This document shows, piece by piece, positions 8,866 to 18,359 of a DNA stretch of 64,000 nucleotides; the first letter of the stretch is position 1, and each line of letters begins with the position of its first letter. This stretch comes from Streptomyces odonnellii (GTDB lineage Bacteria; Actinomycetota; Actinomycetes; Streptomycetales; Streptomycetaceae). The notes under the pieces were generated by a model, which saw nothing but the letters and a program-made list of their open reading frames with translations, did not search any database and had not been told where the DNA came from. Where the stretch lies: the NCBI RefSeq assembly GCF_000981895.1, contig NZ_LATD01000027.1, positions 22,142-86,141 on the forward strand. Reading direction: 5' to 3'. Both the position numbers and the translations under genes were made by a program.

Positions 8866-9534
8866 CTACCGCCGAGCGAGGATCCCAACGATCAGGATGG
8901 TCAGCATGGTCTGCAGGGTGGTGGTGAAGTCCAGGTGCTGCTCAGCCAGCGACGGGTCGATTTCGTATGCGGCGCGCATGCCGGCGGACGGCACAGAGTG
9001 TGCCCAGATGGCACCGGTGACCAGGATGGTCTGGGCGGAGAACTGTCCTGCGCCGTCGCCGAGTTCCGGCAGGTGATCGCGGATCAGTCCGGCGAGGGTT
9101 GTCACGTTGTTGACGGCGGCGTGCTTGTAGCGAATGGCGACGTCGGTGGAGACGTTGTGTTCCAGGACGCCGGCTTGGGCAGCGAGAAGGTCGCATAGCG
9201 CACGCTCGTGGCTGAGCGATCTGGTGAGGGTGACGGCGAGCTGGGTGCCGCGCTCCGCGACTGTGTCGTCGGCGCGGACGCCGACGGCCAGTTGTTCGGG
9301 AAGCCGCGCAAGCCACTGCTGCCAGGTGCGGTCCAGCAGCTCCAGAAGGATGGCCTCACGGGACTCGAAGTAACGCAGCAGAGGTGACTTGGCCAGATTC
9401 ACCCGTCGGCTGAGCTCGTTAAGGGTGATCTTGTTGACGGGCATCTCGTTCAGCATGGCGGCGGCGGTGTCGAGGATCGACTGGCAGCGGATCTCCCGCT
9501 GTTCCGCGCTGCGCGCGCGGCGGAACGTCGTCAT
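8866..9534 (-). CDS. TetR-family regulator, intact copy of a duplicated pair
   Basis: 222 residues from the ATG at 9534 (MTTFRRARSAEQREI). The HTH covers residues about 17-63 (ITLNELSRRVNLAKSPLLRY). The C-terminal domain is clearly homologous to the broken gene at 20.3-20.8 kb: shared stretches include CDLLAAQAGVLEHNVS versus CDLFSAQAGVLERNVS, and LPELGDGA. It is divergent from an SDR relic across three GACCG-type repeats, and 580 bases from the CocE-type hydrolase gene on the other side. It probably represses the divergent promoter. Confidence 0.92.
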   Translation of the reverse strand: MTTFRRARSAEQREIRCQSILDTAAAMLNEMPVNKITLNELSRRVNLAKSPLLRYFESREAILLELLDRTWQQWLARLPEQLAVGVRADDTVAERGTQLAVTLTRSLSHERALCDLLAAQAGVLEHNVSTDVAIRYKHAAVNNVTTLAGLIRDHLPELGDGAGQFSAQTILVTGAIWAHSVPSAGMRAAYEIDPSLAEQHLDFTTTLQTMLTILIVGILARR

Positions 9535-9546
9535 GCCCGCATTGTA

Positions 9547-9613
9547 GACCGCCGGTTCATTGACAAGGGACCGGTGGTTCATTAACTTGAGCGGTGCAAT
9601 GGACCGGCGGTAC
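9547..9613. promoter_or_regulatory. Three GACCGNNGGT boxes upstream of tetR and the SDR relic
   Basis: GACCGCCGGTTCATTGAC (9547), GACCGGTGGTTCATTAAC (9569) and GACCGGCGGTAC (9602) are spaced 22 and 33 bases apart, i.e. two and three helical turns. Similar boxes lie before the paralogous pair at 20.2 kb. They are probable operators of the TetR protein. Confidence 0.65.
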
Positions 9614-9630
9614 ACAAGGAGCCTGGTCGC

Positions 9631-9987
9631 ATGTCCAAGGTGTGGCTTGTTACCGGAAGTTCTCGCGGCCTGAGGTGTACGGTCACCGACGCGGCGCTGG
9701 TAGCCAGTGACCACGTAGTCGCCTCAGTGTTCAAGCCCACCTGGCGGGGGGCCGCGCGCCTCTGGCAGCGGACGCTGCCCACGACGCGCGACGTCATCAA
9801 AGTGATGACCACCCCGCGGAGCGGCGAGCCTTGTCGGCGCATTCCCGCACACACCCCGCAACGGCAACTCGTTGAGCAACGCCGTGGAACTGAAGGCCGC
9901 CCCCGGCGACGGTCAGCCGACGCGGCGCGTGGGATCGCCGGCCCTGACGACATGTCGATCAGGCTTCGGCTCGGCAGCGACGCCTGA
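9631..9987 (+). pseudogene. Broken SDR oxidoreductase, N-terminal relic
   Basis: It begins MSKVWLVTGSSRGL, nearly identical to the intact SDR at 19.3-20.1 kb (MSKVWFVTGSSRGLGRAI). The Rossmann glycine that should follow is replaced (GLR in place of GLG), the following 20 residues are scrambled, and homology is lost after about residue 40. No Ser-Tyr-Lys centre remains. It is divergent from an intact TetR gene, the arrangement of the 20 kb locus with the opposite partner broken. Confidence 0.7.
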
Positions 9988-10117
9988 CAGTTCTGCACAG
10001 CAAACCCCGGACACCGGACGAGTCCGACAAGGGGCGGTCCCAGGTCGCCTATTTTCTCTTGGTCCAACCACTTTTGCACCTCTGCTTTTCAGCCCTTGCG
10101 AAACAGGAGCATCCGCC

Positions 10118-11749
10118 ATGTCAGAAGAGCCGCATTTCGATTTCGCGATGTTCGAGGAACTCGCCAAGGCCGACCCGCAACAAGTGTTGGCCATCCTGGG
10201 AATCAAGCCACGCAGCACCGACTGTCTGGTCACGACGGTGCGCGTTCCCATGCGCGACGGCGTTGAACTGACGGCCGAGCACTACGCGCCGCTCACGGAC
10301 CAGCGGGCAGCCACCATTCTCGTGCGATCGCCGTACGGGCGGAGCTTCCCGTACGACGTGCTGCTCGCCAGGGTGTTCGCCGGTGCGGGCTATCACGTTC
10401 TCCTGCAGAGCTGCCGTGGCACGGCTGACTCCGACGGTGAGCTGCAGCCCATGGTCCAAGAAGCTGCGGATGGCCACGACACGGTCGGCTGGCTGCGCGA
10501 GCAGCCCTGGTTCGATGGGCGACTCGGCCTGATCGGCATGTCCTACCTCGCCTACTGCGTCTACGCACTGCTGCAGGACGCGCCCGCCGAGGTGAAGACC
10601 GCGGTGATCGTGGTCGGGCCCTACGACTTCGGCTCTGCCTTCTACCGCACCGGCGCGTTTACCGTGCAGGAGTGCCAGAGCTGGAGCAATCTTGTGCGCC
10701 GGCCTTCCCCGGGGATCGCGGCCGAGCTGCCCGTCGACGCCGCGCAGCGACTTCCGCTGCAGGCCGGTGCCGACCTGCTCGGCCCCACCGCGCCGTGGTA
10801 CCGCGAATGGATCAGTCATACCGATCTAGCCGGCCAGTACTGGCAGCCGTACGACCACCATGCCGCTCTGGAACGCTTCACCGGTCCAACGTTGCTGATC
10901 GGCGGCAACTACGACGTGTTCCTGCCGCAGACCCTTGAGGCATTCCAGACGCTTCGCTCACGAGGCGTCCACACCGCACTGACGCTCGGACCGTGGGTGC
11001 ACACCGACGTCGTCGCCACCGCTGCGGCGACGATGGTGGACGAATCGCAGGCGTGGTTCGACGACCATCTGCGCGATGACGCCGCTGTGCTCTCCCGTCC
11101 GCCCGTTCGGCTGTACGTTGCCGGCGCGGAGGAGTGGCGCGAACTCGATGACCTGCCCGAGGCGACCGACCATCTGACATGGCGGCTCGGCGCCGGGGGA
11201 TCACTCGCCGCCGATGGTGATACCGGTTCCTCGACCTTCACCTACGACCCCGCTGACCCGACGCCCACCGTCGGCGGCCGGCGCGTCGCGCCGGACGGCG
11301 GCGCGAGGGACAACGCGCCGCGCGAACAGCGTTCAGACGTGCTCACGTTCACCACCGAACCGTTCGGCCAGCCGACCGAGATCCACGGGAACCCCAATCT
11401 GAGCATCAAGCTGACCTCGGACAACCCGCATGCCGATCTTCATGCACGCCTGTGCGTGGTGGACGCGGACGGCACCTCGACCAACTTCTCCGACGCGATG
11501 CTGCGACTGCCGGTCGTGGACGATCCAGGTGCACTGCGGGAGGCCGAGCTGACGCTCGACTACTGCGCGCGACGAATCGCCGCCGGGCAGCGGATCCGGC
11601 TGCAGCTTTCGGGCGGATCGTTCCCCGAATATGACCGGAACCTGGGCACTGGCCATGCCGCCGCGACGGGAACGGCGACAGCGACGGCGACGCACGTGAT
11701 CGACCACGCCACGACCATCCTGTCGCTGCCGGTCAGCCCGCCCGCGTGA
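10118..11749 (+). CDS. CocE/NonD-family hydrolase
   Basis: 543 residues from the ATG at 10118, preceded by AGGAG seven bases away; the open frame extends further upstream without a ribosome site. It belongs to the S15/CocE alpha/beta-hydrolases, which cleave esters or acyl-peptide bonds. The nucleophile is Ser142 in IGMSYLAYC, with Asp in GGNYDVFLPQ and His in LGPWVHTDV. A C-terminal jelly-roll (from about residue 370, ending LRLQLSGGSFPEYDRN) completes the family layout. No signal peptide. It follows the broken SDR in the region controlled by the nearby TetR gene. Substrate unknown. Confidence 0.88.
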   Translation: MSEEPHFDFAMFEELAKADPQQVLAILGIKPRSTDCLVTTVRVPMRDGVELTAEHYAPLTDQRAATILVRSPYGRSFPYDVLLARVFAGAGYHVLLQSCRGTADSDGELQPMVQEAADGHDTVGWLREQPWFDGRLGLIGMSYLAYCVYALLQDAPAEVKTAVIVVGPYDFGSAFYRTGAFTVQECQSWSNLVRRPSPGIAAELPVDAAQRLPLQAGADLLGPTAPWYREWISHTDLAGQYWQPYDHHAALERFTGPTLLIGGNYDVFLPQTLEAFQTLRSRGVHTALTLGPWVHTDVVATAAATMVDESQAWFDDHLRDDAAVLSRPPVRLYVAGAEEWRELDDLPEATDHLTWRLGAGGSLAADGDTGSSTFTYDPADPTPTVGGRRVAPDGGARDNAPREQRSDVLTFTTEPFGQPTEIHGNPNLSIKLTSDNPHADLHARLCVVDADGTSTNFSDAMLRLPVVDDPGALREAELTLDYCARRIAAGQRIRLQLSGGSFPEYDRNLGTGHAAATGTATATATHVIDHATTILSLPVSPPA

Positions 11750-12086
11750 GCACGAAGCCGTCCGGAAGAGGCCCCAACGGCGGAGGGCAGGAAGCCGTGC
11801 AGGACAGTCCTGGCAAGGAGCCTGCGACGTCAGCCGTGGCAACCTGCTTGCCCTCCCGGCTCCCAGTGAGCGTGGCTGGGCCGGGGACGGTTTCCGCGGG
11901 ATTCAGCCCTGCCGGTTCAGCAGCCCGGAACTGAGGACCCCGGCGAGTGGGTGGGCGCAGGCAGCTCATCCGGGCCCGTGGCGGCGGTGTCCAGGATGAC
12001 CTGCCTGAGCCCGGCGCGCCGCTTCTCGCTGGGGTGTGCTGGAACGACATCACGCCGCCCCGAGTACGGACCATCGGCCTCTTGCG
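11750..12086. other. No supportable gene
   Basis: Some 337 bases between the hydrolase stop and a short inverted repeat. Open frames on either strand show no family resemblance and no plausible ribosome site. Confidence 0.5.
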
Positions 12087-12139
12087 TTAGAGACTGTCGG
12101 CCTGTTCATGTTCAGTCGTAACGGACCGGCAGTCTCTAA
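12087..12139. repeat. 53-base inverted-repeat element
   Basis: The left end reads TTAGAGACTGTCGGCCTGTT; the reverse complement of the right end reads TTAGAGACTGCCGGTCCGTT. Sixteen or more of about 20 positions agree. It marks the point where the SDR fragment at 12.1-12.6 kb loses its N-terminal half, so it may be a solo terminus of a deleted insertion sequence or a very small MITE. Confidence 0.5.
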
Positions 12140-12615
12140 GGGGGTGGATCCACTTCGATGATCTCCAGCGGGAGCACCGCCGCTACAGCCCCATGATGTC
12201 CTACGGGCAGTCGAAGCTGGCCGACCTGATGTTCACCCAGCAGCTCGCGGCCGTTGCGGCCGAGTACCACTGGGACCTGCTCAGCGTCGCCCCGCACCCC
12301 GGCTCCACGCGGACCAACCTGCAGACGGCTGGTGCAAGCCTCGGCAAGGACAAGACCTCCCGCCCCTGGTTCGCCCGCTTCGATATCGTCCCGACCCAGG
12401 AGGTCGAGCAGGGCGCCGAGCCGCGGCTCTATGCTGCGACGAGCCCGGAAGTAACCGCCGGCGACTACTTCGGCCCGACCGGGCGGATGGGCTTGGTCGG
12501 CCCAGCGGGCAAGACCCGTCTCACTCGGCGTGCGCTCGACGATGCCGCTAACGCCCGGCTCTGGACCGAATCCGAGCGGCTCACCGGCGTCACCCTGGCC
12601 GAATGCGCATCGTGA
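12140..12615 (+). pseudogene. SDR oxidoreductase, C-terminal half
   Basis: The frame reads SYGQSKLADLMFTQQLA, which contains the Tyr-x-x-x-Lys centre of short-chain dehydrogenases related to protochlorophyllide-reductase-like and retinol-dehydrogenase-like enzymes. It continues VAPHPGSTRTNLQ and ends WTESERLTGVTLAE. The NAD(P)-binding Rossmann half is missing; homology starts right after the inverted repeat at 12087-12139. Internal methionines such as 12193 could only yield an inactive fragment. Confidence 0.75.
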
Positions 12616-12775
12616 GGGTCGGCCCCTGCACGTGTTCGCCCTGAGACGCCGAAAAGGCCTTGGGGCATGCAAGGGCGGCAGATCCCGGTCCGGGACTCAG
12701 GGCGGCCTTGAGTGATCCGTATCGGGTGGCGTGTGCTCTCGCAGCGACGGCCTCCGCCGCGCCAGTTGTGCACCC

Positions 12776-15223
12776 TCAAGGCAGGCTTGGCTGGGGCAGC
12801 ACTTGTTCCGCCCATATTGTTTTGCCGGTCGCCGAGTAGCGCGTGCCCCAGGAAGACGTCAACTGGGCCACCAGCAGCAGGCCGCGGCCTCCCTCGTCAT
12901 AGACGCGAGCACGACGCAGATGGGGAGCTGTGGTGCTGGCGTCGGTCACCTCACAGATCAGGTTCCTGTCGCGAATCAGACGCAGCTGGATGGGTGGATC
13001 GGCGTAGCGGATCGCGTTCGTGACGAGCTCACTGACTACCAGTTCCGTGACGAAAGCCGTCTCCTCCAGATCCCACGCAGCGAGCCGCTCCGCGGCGAAC
13101 GCGCGCGCGTCAGCGACCGCAGCCGGGTCGGGAGGAACATCCAGGGTGGCAACGTGCTGGGCGCCGAGCGCATGGGTGCGGGCCACGACAAGAGCGATGT
13201 CGTCGAAGTGTTGCCCCGGCAGAGCACCGAGGATGGTGTCGCAGACGTTGTCCAAGGAAGTAGCGGGTTGGGCAAGAGCGTTGCGGAGCTGGTCAATTCC
13301 CATGTCGATGTCCCTGTCGCGTGATTCGATCAAGCCGTCGGTGTAGAGGGCGAGCAGAGAGCCCTCAGGCAGGGTGAGTTGAGTCGCTTCGAACGGCAGG
13401 CCGCCCAAGCCGAGGGGTGGACCCGCCGGCACATCGAGGAACTCGACGGTGCCATCGGGCTTGACCAAGGCGGGTCCGGGGTGCCCAGCACGGGCCAGCG
13501 TGCATACCCGGGAAACGGGATCGTAGACGACGTACAGGCAGGTGGCACCGAAGCCTCCCGCGGCCTCTGCCGCCGGGTCGTACTGTGAGGCGTCGTCAGG
13601 GCTTGCTTCCGTCGAAAGGCGGACAACGAGGTCGTCGAGGTGGGTGAGCAGTTCATCCGGGGGCAGGTCCACGTCAGCGAGAGTGCGTACCGCGGTGCGC
13701 AACCGTCCCATGCTGGCCGAAGCGTGGATCCCGTGCCCCATGACGTCGCCCACGACCAGCGCCACTCTGGCGCTGGACAGAAGGATGACGTCGAACCAAT
13801 CGCCGCCCATGCCTGCCAGGACGTCGCTTGGGAGGTAGCGAAAGGCAACTTCAACCGCGGCTTGGCTAGGCGTCCGTTGGGGCAGCAGGGACCGCTGCAA
13901 GGTCACTGCCGTGTCGCGCTCGCGGGTATACCGGCGAGCGTTGTCCACACAGACCGCAGCCCGGCCGGTCAGTTCTTCCGCAAGCAGGAGGTCGTCTTCG
14001 TCGAAGACCCCAGGATTCCTGTGACGGGCAAACACGGCCACACCCAGAACGGTTCCCCGGGCCCGCAGAGGCGCCGCAAGTACCGAATGGATCGAGAATT
14101 CGTCGACGCTTCGGGCGGAGCCGAGGAACTCAGGCAACCACGGCGCGAACTCAGGATCGATGGATGAGCGCTGGACTACCTCACCGGCGATCACCGCCCG
14201 TGCCGCGAGCGAGTACTCCGGGTGGAAACCCGCCTCGCCTGGTCTGCGTGTCGACTCGGGACAGCCGTCCAGGACGGACTTCATAGCAATTCGACGGAAC
14301 GCGATGGATCCGCTGATCGACCCAGGGGTCGGCTCCTCACCACGGACCACGGACTCGAGCAGGTCAACACTGACGAAGTCCGCAAACTCCGGAATGGCCA
14401 CGTCTGCAAGTTCCTGGGCCGTCTGGGCCACGTCCAAGGTACTGCCGATGTGGGCGCCGGCGGCGTTCAGCATTTGCAGCCGTTTATGCGCCCAGTGCTG
14501 AGCGGTTATGTCGTGCGCGGTGATGGCAACTCCCCGAACACAACCGTTCTCATCCTGCAGCGGGTACATATAGTTGGACCAAGCGTGCTTACGCGTCTCG
14601 CCCGGAACCCGGATGTAGTTCTCGAGGTACTGCGGCTTCCCGGTATCCCTGACCCGGGTCATGGCCTGCCTGACCTTGTCGACTTCGGAATCGAAGGGGA
14701 GGAAATCCGCACTTCGCAGTCCGCGCAGATCGGCCTCGGTGAGATTCATGGTGCGCTCCGCGGAGCCGTTGGCTCGACGCAGGCGCAGATCCGTGTCGAA
14801 CACCGCCATGGAGCACGGCGACTGCTCGTAGCTCTGCACCATCAGGGCATGATCCTCCGGCTCGACACCGGTACGGGTGAGAGGGCAGACCAGAAGCCAG
14901 CCGAGGCTGCGGCCACCCTCGATATAACGGTGAGCGAGGACCTTCATCACTATTCGGTGCCCGTCCTGGTGGCGCAACGGCAGGCTGCCGTGCCACCTGA
15001 CCAAGCCTTGAAGTGTCGGCAATGTCTCCGCGGGGACCTCTTCGTCCAGGAGGGAAGCCGCTGAGCTGCCGAGGACCTCGGCCGACGGATAACCCAGTAG
15101 CTTTCGGGCTCCTTCGTTCCACAGAATGACGACGCCGTGTTCGTCCACAGCCGCCCTCGCCGTGTCCGTGCCGTCGTCCGAGAAGTGCGGCCATTCGATG
15201 CCAGGGGTGTGCTGCTCTTCCAT
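12776..15223 (-). CDS. PAS-PAS-GAF-SpoIIE phosphatase with HATPase domain
   Basis: 815 residues from the ATG at 15223 (MEEQHTPGIEW), preceded by GGAGG. Rough layout: PAS 20-125, PAS 130-250, GAF 265-440, PP2C-type SpoIIE phosphatase 455-665, anti-sigma-type HATPase 690-810. Metal-binding phosphatase motifs are visible (GGDWFDV, VGDVMGHG, HFDDIALVV). The kinase-like domain has the N box (SELVTNAIRYAD) and G box (GGRGLLLV). Such proteins dephosphorylate anti-anti-sigma factors and bind sigma or anti-sigma partners in response to sensory input. No membrane segment, so cytoplasmic. The open frame upstream of 15223 overlaps the MFS gene antisense and is not coding. No cognate anti-anti-sigma gene is nearby. 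Confidence 0.93.
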   Translation of the reverse strand: MEEQHTPGIEWPHFSDDGTDTARAAVDEHGVVILWNEGARKLLGYPSAEVLGSSAASLLDEEVPAETLPTLQGLVRWHGSLPLRHQDGHRIVMKVLAHRYIEGGRSLGWLLVCPLTRTGVEPEDHALMVQSYEQSPCSMAVFDTDLRLRRANGSAERTMNLTEADLRGLRSADFLPFDSEVDKVRQAMTRVRDTGKPQYLENYIRVPGETRKHAWSNYMYPLQDENGCVRGVAITAHDITAQHWAHKRLQMLNAAGAHIGSTLDVAQTAQELADVAIPEFADFVSVDLLESVVRGEEPTPGSISGSIAFRRIAMKSVLDGCPESTRRPGEAGFHPEYSLAARAVIAGEVVQRSSIDPEFAPWLPEFLGSARSVDEFSIHSVLAAPLRARGTVLGVAVFARHRNPGVFDEDDLLLAEELTGRAAVCVDNARRYTRERDTAVTLQRSLLPQRTPSQAAVEVAFRYLPSDVLAGMGGDWFDVILLSSARVALVVGDVMGHGIHASASMGRLRTAVRTLADVDLPPDELLTHLDDLVVRLSTEASPDDASQYDPAAEAAGGFGATCLYVVYDPVSRVCTLARAGHPGPALVKPDGTVEFLDVPAGPPLGLGGLPFEATQLTLPEGSLLALYTDGLIESRDRDIDMGIDQLRNALAQPATSLDNVCDTILGALPGQHFDDIALVVARTHALGAQHVATLDVPPDPAAVADARAFAAERLAAWDLEETAFVTELVVSELVTNAIRYADPPIQLRLIRDRNLICEVTDASTTAPHLRRARVYDEGGRGLLLVAQLTSSWGTRYSATGKTIWAEQVLPQPSLP

Positions 15224-15504
15224 CGCGGTTCCGCCTCCCCGCACATACAGCGTCTGGACGCACGTGCACGGTGTCCATCGCACGCCGACCAGCACTGATA
15301 CCTTCATGCTGCTACCAAAGAGGCACCGCCGCAGGGCTATATCGCATATGGCTGAGCCTGCCGTTCGAAAATGGAGGCAGCGGGCCTCCCCGCCTCCCTT
15401 TCTGTGCAGCGGCGGCGACGAGATCCGGAGGAGCGGGGCGAGGCGCTCGGCTACCGCACGCTCGGCGGAGCGCTGGACGCTGTCGTAGCCCAGGCACCGC
15501 CTGA

Positions 15505-16920
15505 TCAGGTCCCGGAGGGGATTCGATGCGGAAGGCGGCGGTCGGCAACAGCCAGGACGGCGCCTACGAGACTGGTCGCGACCAGGAGGTTCGCGATGGT
15601 GTGCAGGCCAGCCGTGGTGACCCCGTGTGCGTAGGTGAGACTGATGAGGCTGGAGGAGAGAATCGCGCCCGTGTAGGTGAAGGTGCGAAGGAGCCCAGCC
15701 GCAGTGCCGATCTGGTTGACGGGGGCTTGGGCGTACAGGGCCGCTTGGTTGCCGAGAGCAGCCAGCGCGAAGCTGAAGCCGAAGGCGATCATGATGATGG
15801 TGATCGGCACCAGCGGTGTGTAGATGTTCGTCCAACGCAGGGCGAAGCCCACCCCGAGGGCAATCACCGAGGAGGCGATCAGCGGGAGGCGTATCAGGTT
15901 CCGCCGGGAGACCGGTCGCGAGACGACAACTGCGACCGCCGATATCGGCAGCATGACGATTCCCGTGACGATGGCGGACAAGCCCTTGCCTTCCTGGAGC
16001 CACTGGGTGAGCCCGTACATCAGGCAGTAAGCGCCGAACATGCTGACGACCGTGCGGAGGTAGGTGAAGCCGAGGGGCCGGTTGGCTACCAGCATGCGGA
16101 CATCGATCAGGGGGGTCGTGGCCTGCCGTTCCCAGCCGATCAGGGCTGCGAACAGGACGGGGGCGACACTCAAGGTGATCCAGTTCGGGTGCTGGAGGCC
16201 CATCAGAAAGACGAGCAGTGCGCTGAACGCCCCGCCGAACAGGAGCAGTCCGGCCGGGTCGACGTCCGAGGCGACGGCCTGCAGCCTGCGTGGTGTTCCA
16301 CCGGGCGTGTCCTTGGGTATCCAGCGCCAGGCCATGGCCAGTGTGGTGAGAGCGAGCGGGATATTGATCGCGAAGGTGACCTGCCAGCCGGCTGCCCCGA
16401 CCAGCAGCCCGCCGAGGGGCAGACCGAGAGCGGCTGTGATCTGGGCGGCCAGGGTCAGGTTGCCGAGCACGCTGCCCGGGGCGTTCATGCCCGCCTGGTC
16501 CGCTCGGGCCCGGATCAGAAGCATGGCACTGGGATATCCGGCGGATGTGCCCACGCCGATGATGACGCGGGCCACGGTCAGCGTCATCAGGTTCGTCGCG
16601 ATGCTGCCGATGATGCCGCCGGCCAGGACCAGGAGGATGCCGGTGAGGAATACACGACGGGCACCGAAGCGGGCGGCGAGCTTGCCCATCGTGGGCTGGG
16701 CGATCGCGCTGGCCACGTACAGGGCCGCGACGAGGATGGTGGTACGGCCGATGGAGATGTCGAAGGCGTGGGCGATCGGGACCAGCGCCGTGGCGATGAT
16801 GCTGCTGTTGATCGGGTTGAGGGTGGATCCCATCAGCAGGGGCGTTACGAATCTCCAGGTGAAGGGCGATTCGGCCGGTGGTGCATCTGCTGGCTTCTCA
16901 AGTGCGCCGGTGGTGCTCAC
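15505..16920 (-). CDS. MFS drug/metabolite exporter, DHA2-like
   Basis: 471 residues of alternating hydrophobic segments, about 12-14 helices. The N-terminal start MSTTGALEKPADAPP is cytoplasmic, followed by MGSTLNPINSSIIATALVPI; the loop GKLAARFGARRVFLTG matches the MFS motif A position, and ARVIIGVGTSAGYPSAM lies in helix 4-5. Divergent from marR with only 123 bases between starts, a typical exporter-repressor pair; the two CAGGT-type boxes lie in this gap. The substrate is probably a lipophilic or aromatic compound (inference). Confidence 0.9.
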   Translation of the reverse strand: MSTTGALEKPADAPPAESPFTWRFVTPLLMGSTLNPINSSIIATALVPIAHAFDISIGRTTILVAALYVASAIAQPTMGKLAARFGARRVFLTGILLVLAGGIIGSIATNLMTLTVARVIIGVGTSAGYPSAMLLIRARADQAGMNAPGSVLGNLTLAAQITAALGLPLGGLLVGAAGWQVTFAINIPLALTTLAMAWRWIPKDTPGGTPRRLQAVASDVDPAGLLLFGGAFSALLVFLMGLQHPNWITLSVAPVLFAALIGWERQATTPLIDVRMLVANRPLGFTYLRTVVSMFGAYCLMYGLTQWLQEGKGLSAIVTGIVMLPISAVAVVVSRPVSRRNLIRLPLIASSVIALGVGFALRWTNIYTPLVPITIIMIAFGFSFALAALGNQAALYAQAPVNQIGTAAGLLRTFTYTGAILSSSLISLTYAHGVTTAGLHTIANLLVATSLVGAVLAVADRRLPHRIPSGT

Positions 16921-16971
16921 GAGGTCACAGATCCTTTCACGGGACCGTCGGCAGACCTTTCAGACAGTGCA

Positions 16972-16995
16972 CAGGTTATCTGAACAGGTAGCCTG
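16972..16995. promoter_or_regulatory. Paired CAGGTNRCCTG operators
   Basis: CAGGTTATCTG (16972-16982) and CAGGTAGCCTG (16985-16995) are spaced 13 bases apart between the MFS and marR starts. The same double box, inverted, precedes the enoyl-CoA hydratase at 43259, and a single perfect version lies at 31751. Likely MarR binding sites. Confidence 0.7.
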
Positions 16996-17043
16996 TGTAT
17001 ATACCTCGGCGGAGTAGGCGCGGCCGCCGGTAACTTTGCGTTT

Positions 17044-17517
17044 ATGAGCATTGAGGAGAAGGGCGCTGCAGCCCGGGCGTCCACCCTGGCGTCCGATCTG
17101 GCATTGGCCATGACAAGGCTGAGGGCGCGTCTGCGAACCGAGACCAGTTCTCGGGCCGGCCGGTCGACGGGACGCTGGAGTTGGGCTCAGCTGGCCACAC
17201 TGACCCGCATCATCGAGAACGGTCCGGTGACGGCGAGCGAGCTGGCCAAGGCGGAGAACGTGCGTCAGCAGTCGATGTCCGAGATCCTTACGGCGCTGCG
17301 CAAGGACGGTCTCGTGCGCACCGAACGGGACCCTGAGGACGGGCGCAAGGTGCTGCTCATCGCGACCCCGGAGGGGGAGGAAGTCAGCCGCGAAATGAGG
17401 GCGACCCGAGACGCCTGGCTTGCCTCTGCACTCCGTGATGACGTGACCGAGACGGAGCGTGAGACGATCGAGGCGGCCATCCACATCATCAACCGGCTTG
17501 CTGAACGCAGGAGCTGA
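17044..17517 (+). CDS. MarR-family regulator
   Basis: 157 residues. The winged helix covers about residues 50-115: WAQLATLTRIIENGPVTASE, then ENVRQQSMSEILTALRKDG and the wing ERDPEDGRKVLLIATP. Flanking helices form the dimer domain. It is divergent from the MFS exporter, with paired operators in between, so it probably represses both until a phenolic or similar ligand binds. A degraded relative of its N-terminus (ELALAMTRM versus DLALAMTRL) lies at 43.3 kb behind the same operator. A strong hairpin follows the stop. Confidence 0.93.
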   Translation: MSIEEKGAAARASTLASDLALAMTRLRARLRTETSSRAGRSTGRWSWAQLATLTRIIENGPVTASELAKAENVRQQSMSEILTALRKDGLVRTERDPEDGRKVLLIATPEGEEVSREMRATRDAWLASALRDDVTETERETIEAAIHIINRLAERRS

Positions 17518-17525
17518 AGGCGAAT

Positions 17526-17553
17526 GCGGACGCCCCCATGCGTGGGCGTCCGC
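17526..17553 (+). terminator. Hairpin after marR
   Basis: GCGGACGCCC and GGGCGTCCGC form a perfect 10-base stem with an 8-base loop, nine bases past the marR stop. GC-rich with no U-tract, as usual in Streptomyces. Confidence 0.75.
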
Positions 17554-17664
17554 GTGCCTTTGCCCTAAAGCCGTCTTCGGGGCGGATCGTTGTTTGTCGA
17601 AGTATGCCCGGCCGTCCCGCTCTCTTGAGAGGCTGATCCTCTATCCCGGACCGCGTAGCCGGCC

Positions 17665-18220
17665 TTGCCGCGCTCCGTAACGGTCGGACGTTTGCGATGG
17701 CTGGTGAGGCGGCGAGTATCGCGATGGTTACGCAGGCTGCCGAGCCACATCGCGCCGTGGGCCCGGGGCATCAGCCAGCTCTGCGAGAACACCGCCGATT
17801 GCCTTGCCGCCGCCAGCAGTTCCATGACCGCCCGTCGCTCATCGGCGCACGCGAAGGACCTGGTCATCGTGGCAGGCCCGACAGCTGCCCGGCCGATGTC
17901 CTGGCGGCAGGGCTCCCGACCGGGCAGGGGCCGTGGCGGCTTCAGGCGCACGTACTCCCGCTGCGTCGCCCTGCGCATCCGCAAGGCGGGCGGCGATGTG
18001 GAACGGCGCGAGCGCTGTCTGTTGGCCGAATGGTCCGCTGACGAGCCGGGGCCGGTGCAGTTCTGGCTCTCCAGCCTGCCTTCCGAGATGCCGCTGGCCA
18101 CGCTGGTGCGGCTGGCCAAGCGCCGCTGGCGCATCGAGTACGACCACTGTGAGGTGAAACAGGCCCTGGAATTGGCCCACTTCGAAGGCCACACCTGGAA
18201 CGGCACCTGCCCCACCTGTC
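17665..18220 (+). pseudogene. IS701-family transposase, middle and C-terminal relic
   Basis: The translation contains [20 protein letters not shown], then ERRERCLLAEWSADEPGPVQ, FWLSSLPSEMPLATLVRLAK and RRWRIEYDHCEVKQALELAH, ending HFEGHTWNG. These are the family's C-terminal catalytic blocks; the ligand Glu lies in the RIEYDH...K region. The N-terminal half and the last 60 or so residues are missing. Together with the N-terminal piece at 7.4 kb it could represent one split element or two insertions. Confidence 0.75.
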
Positions 18221-18359
18221 ATTGCGACATACCCACCCCCATACGAACCTGACCAAGCCCTACTGGTTCAGCGCGGAGAAGAAACGCTCGAGCGGCGCGT
18301 CGGGCACGTGGGGGAGTGGGGCGCCGAAGGAAGCATCACGAATCGGCCAAGCGCCGGTA

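Noticed and set aside
15224..16003. N-terminal extension of the phosphatase frame to 1075 residues
   Set aside because: It is antisense to the MFS gene, low in family resemblance and proline/arginine-rich; the GGAGG site and PAS start support 15223.
15526..16983. 485-codon plus-strand frame
   Set aside because: Antisense shadow of the MFS gene, hydrophilic and without motifs.
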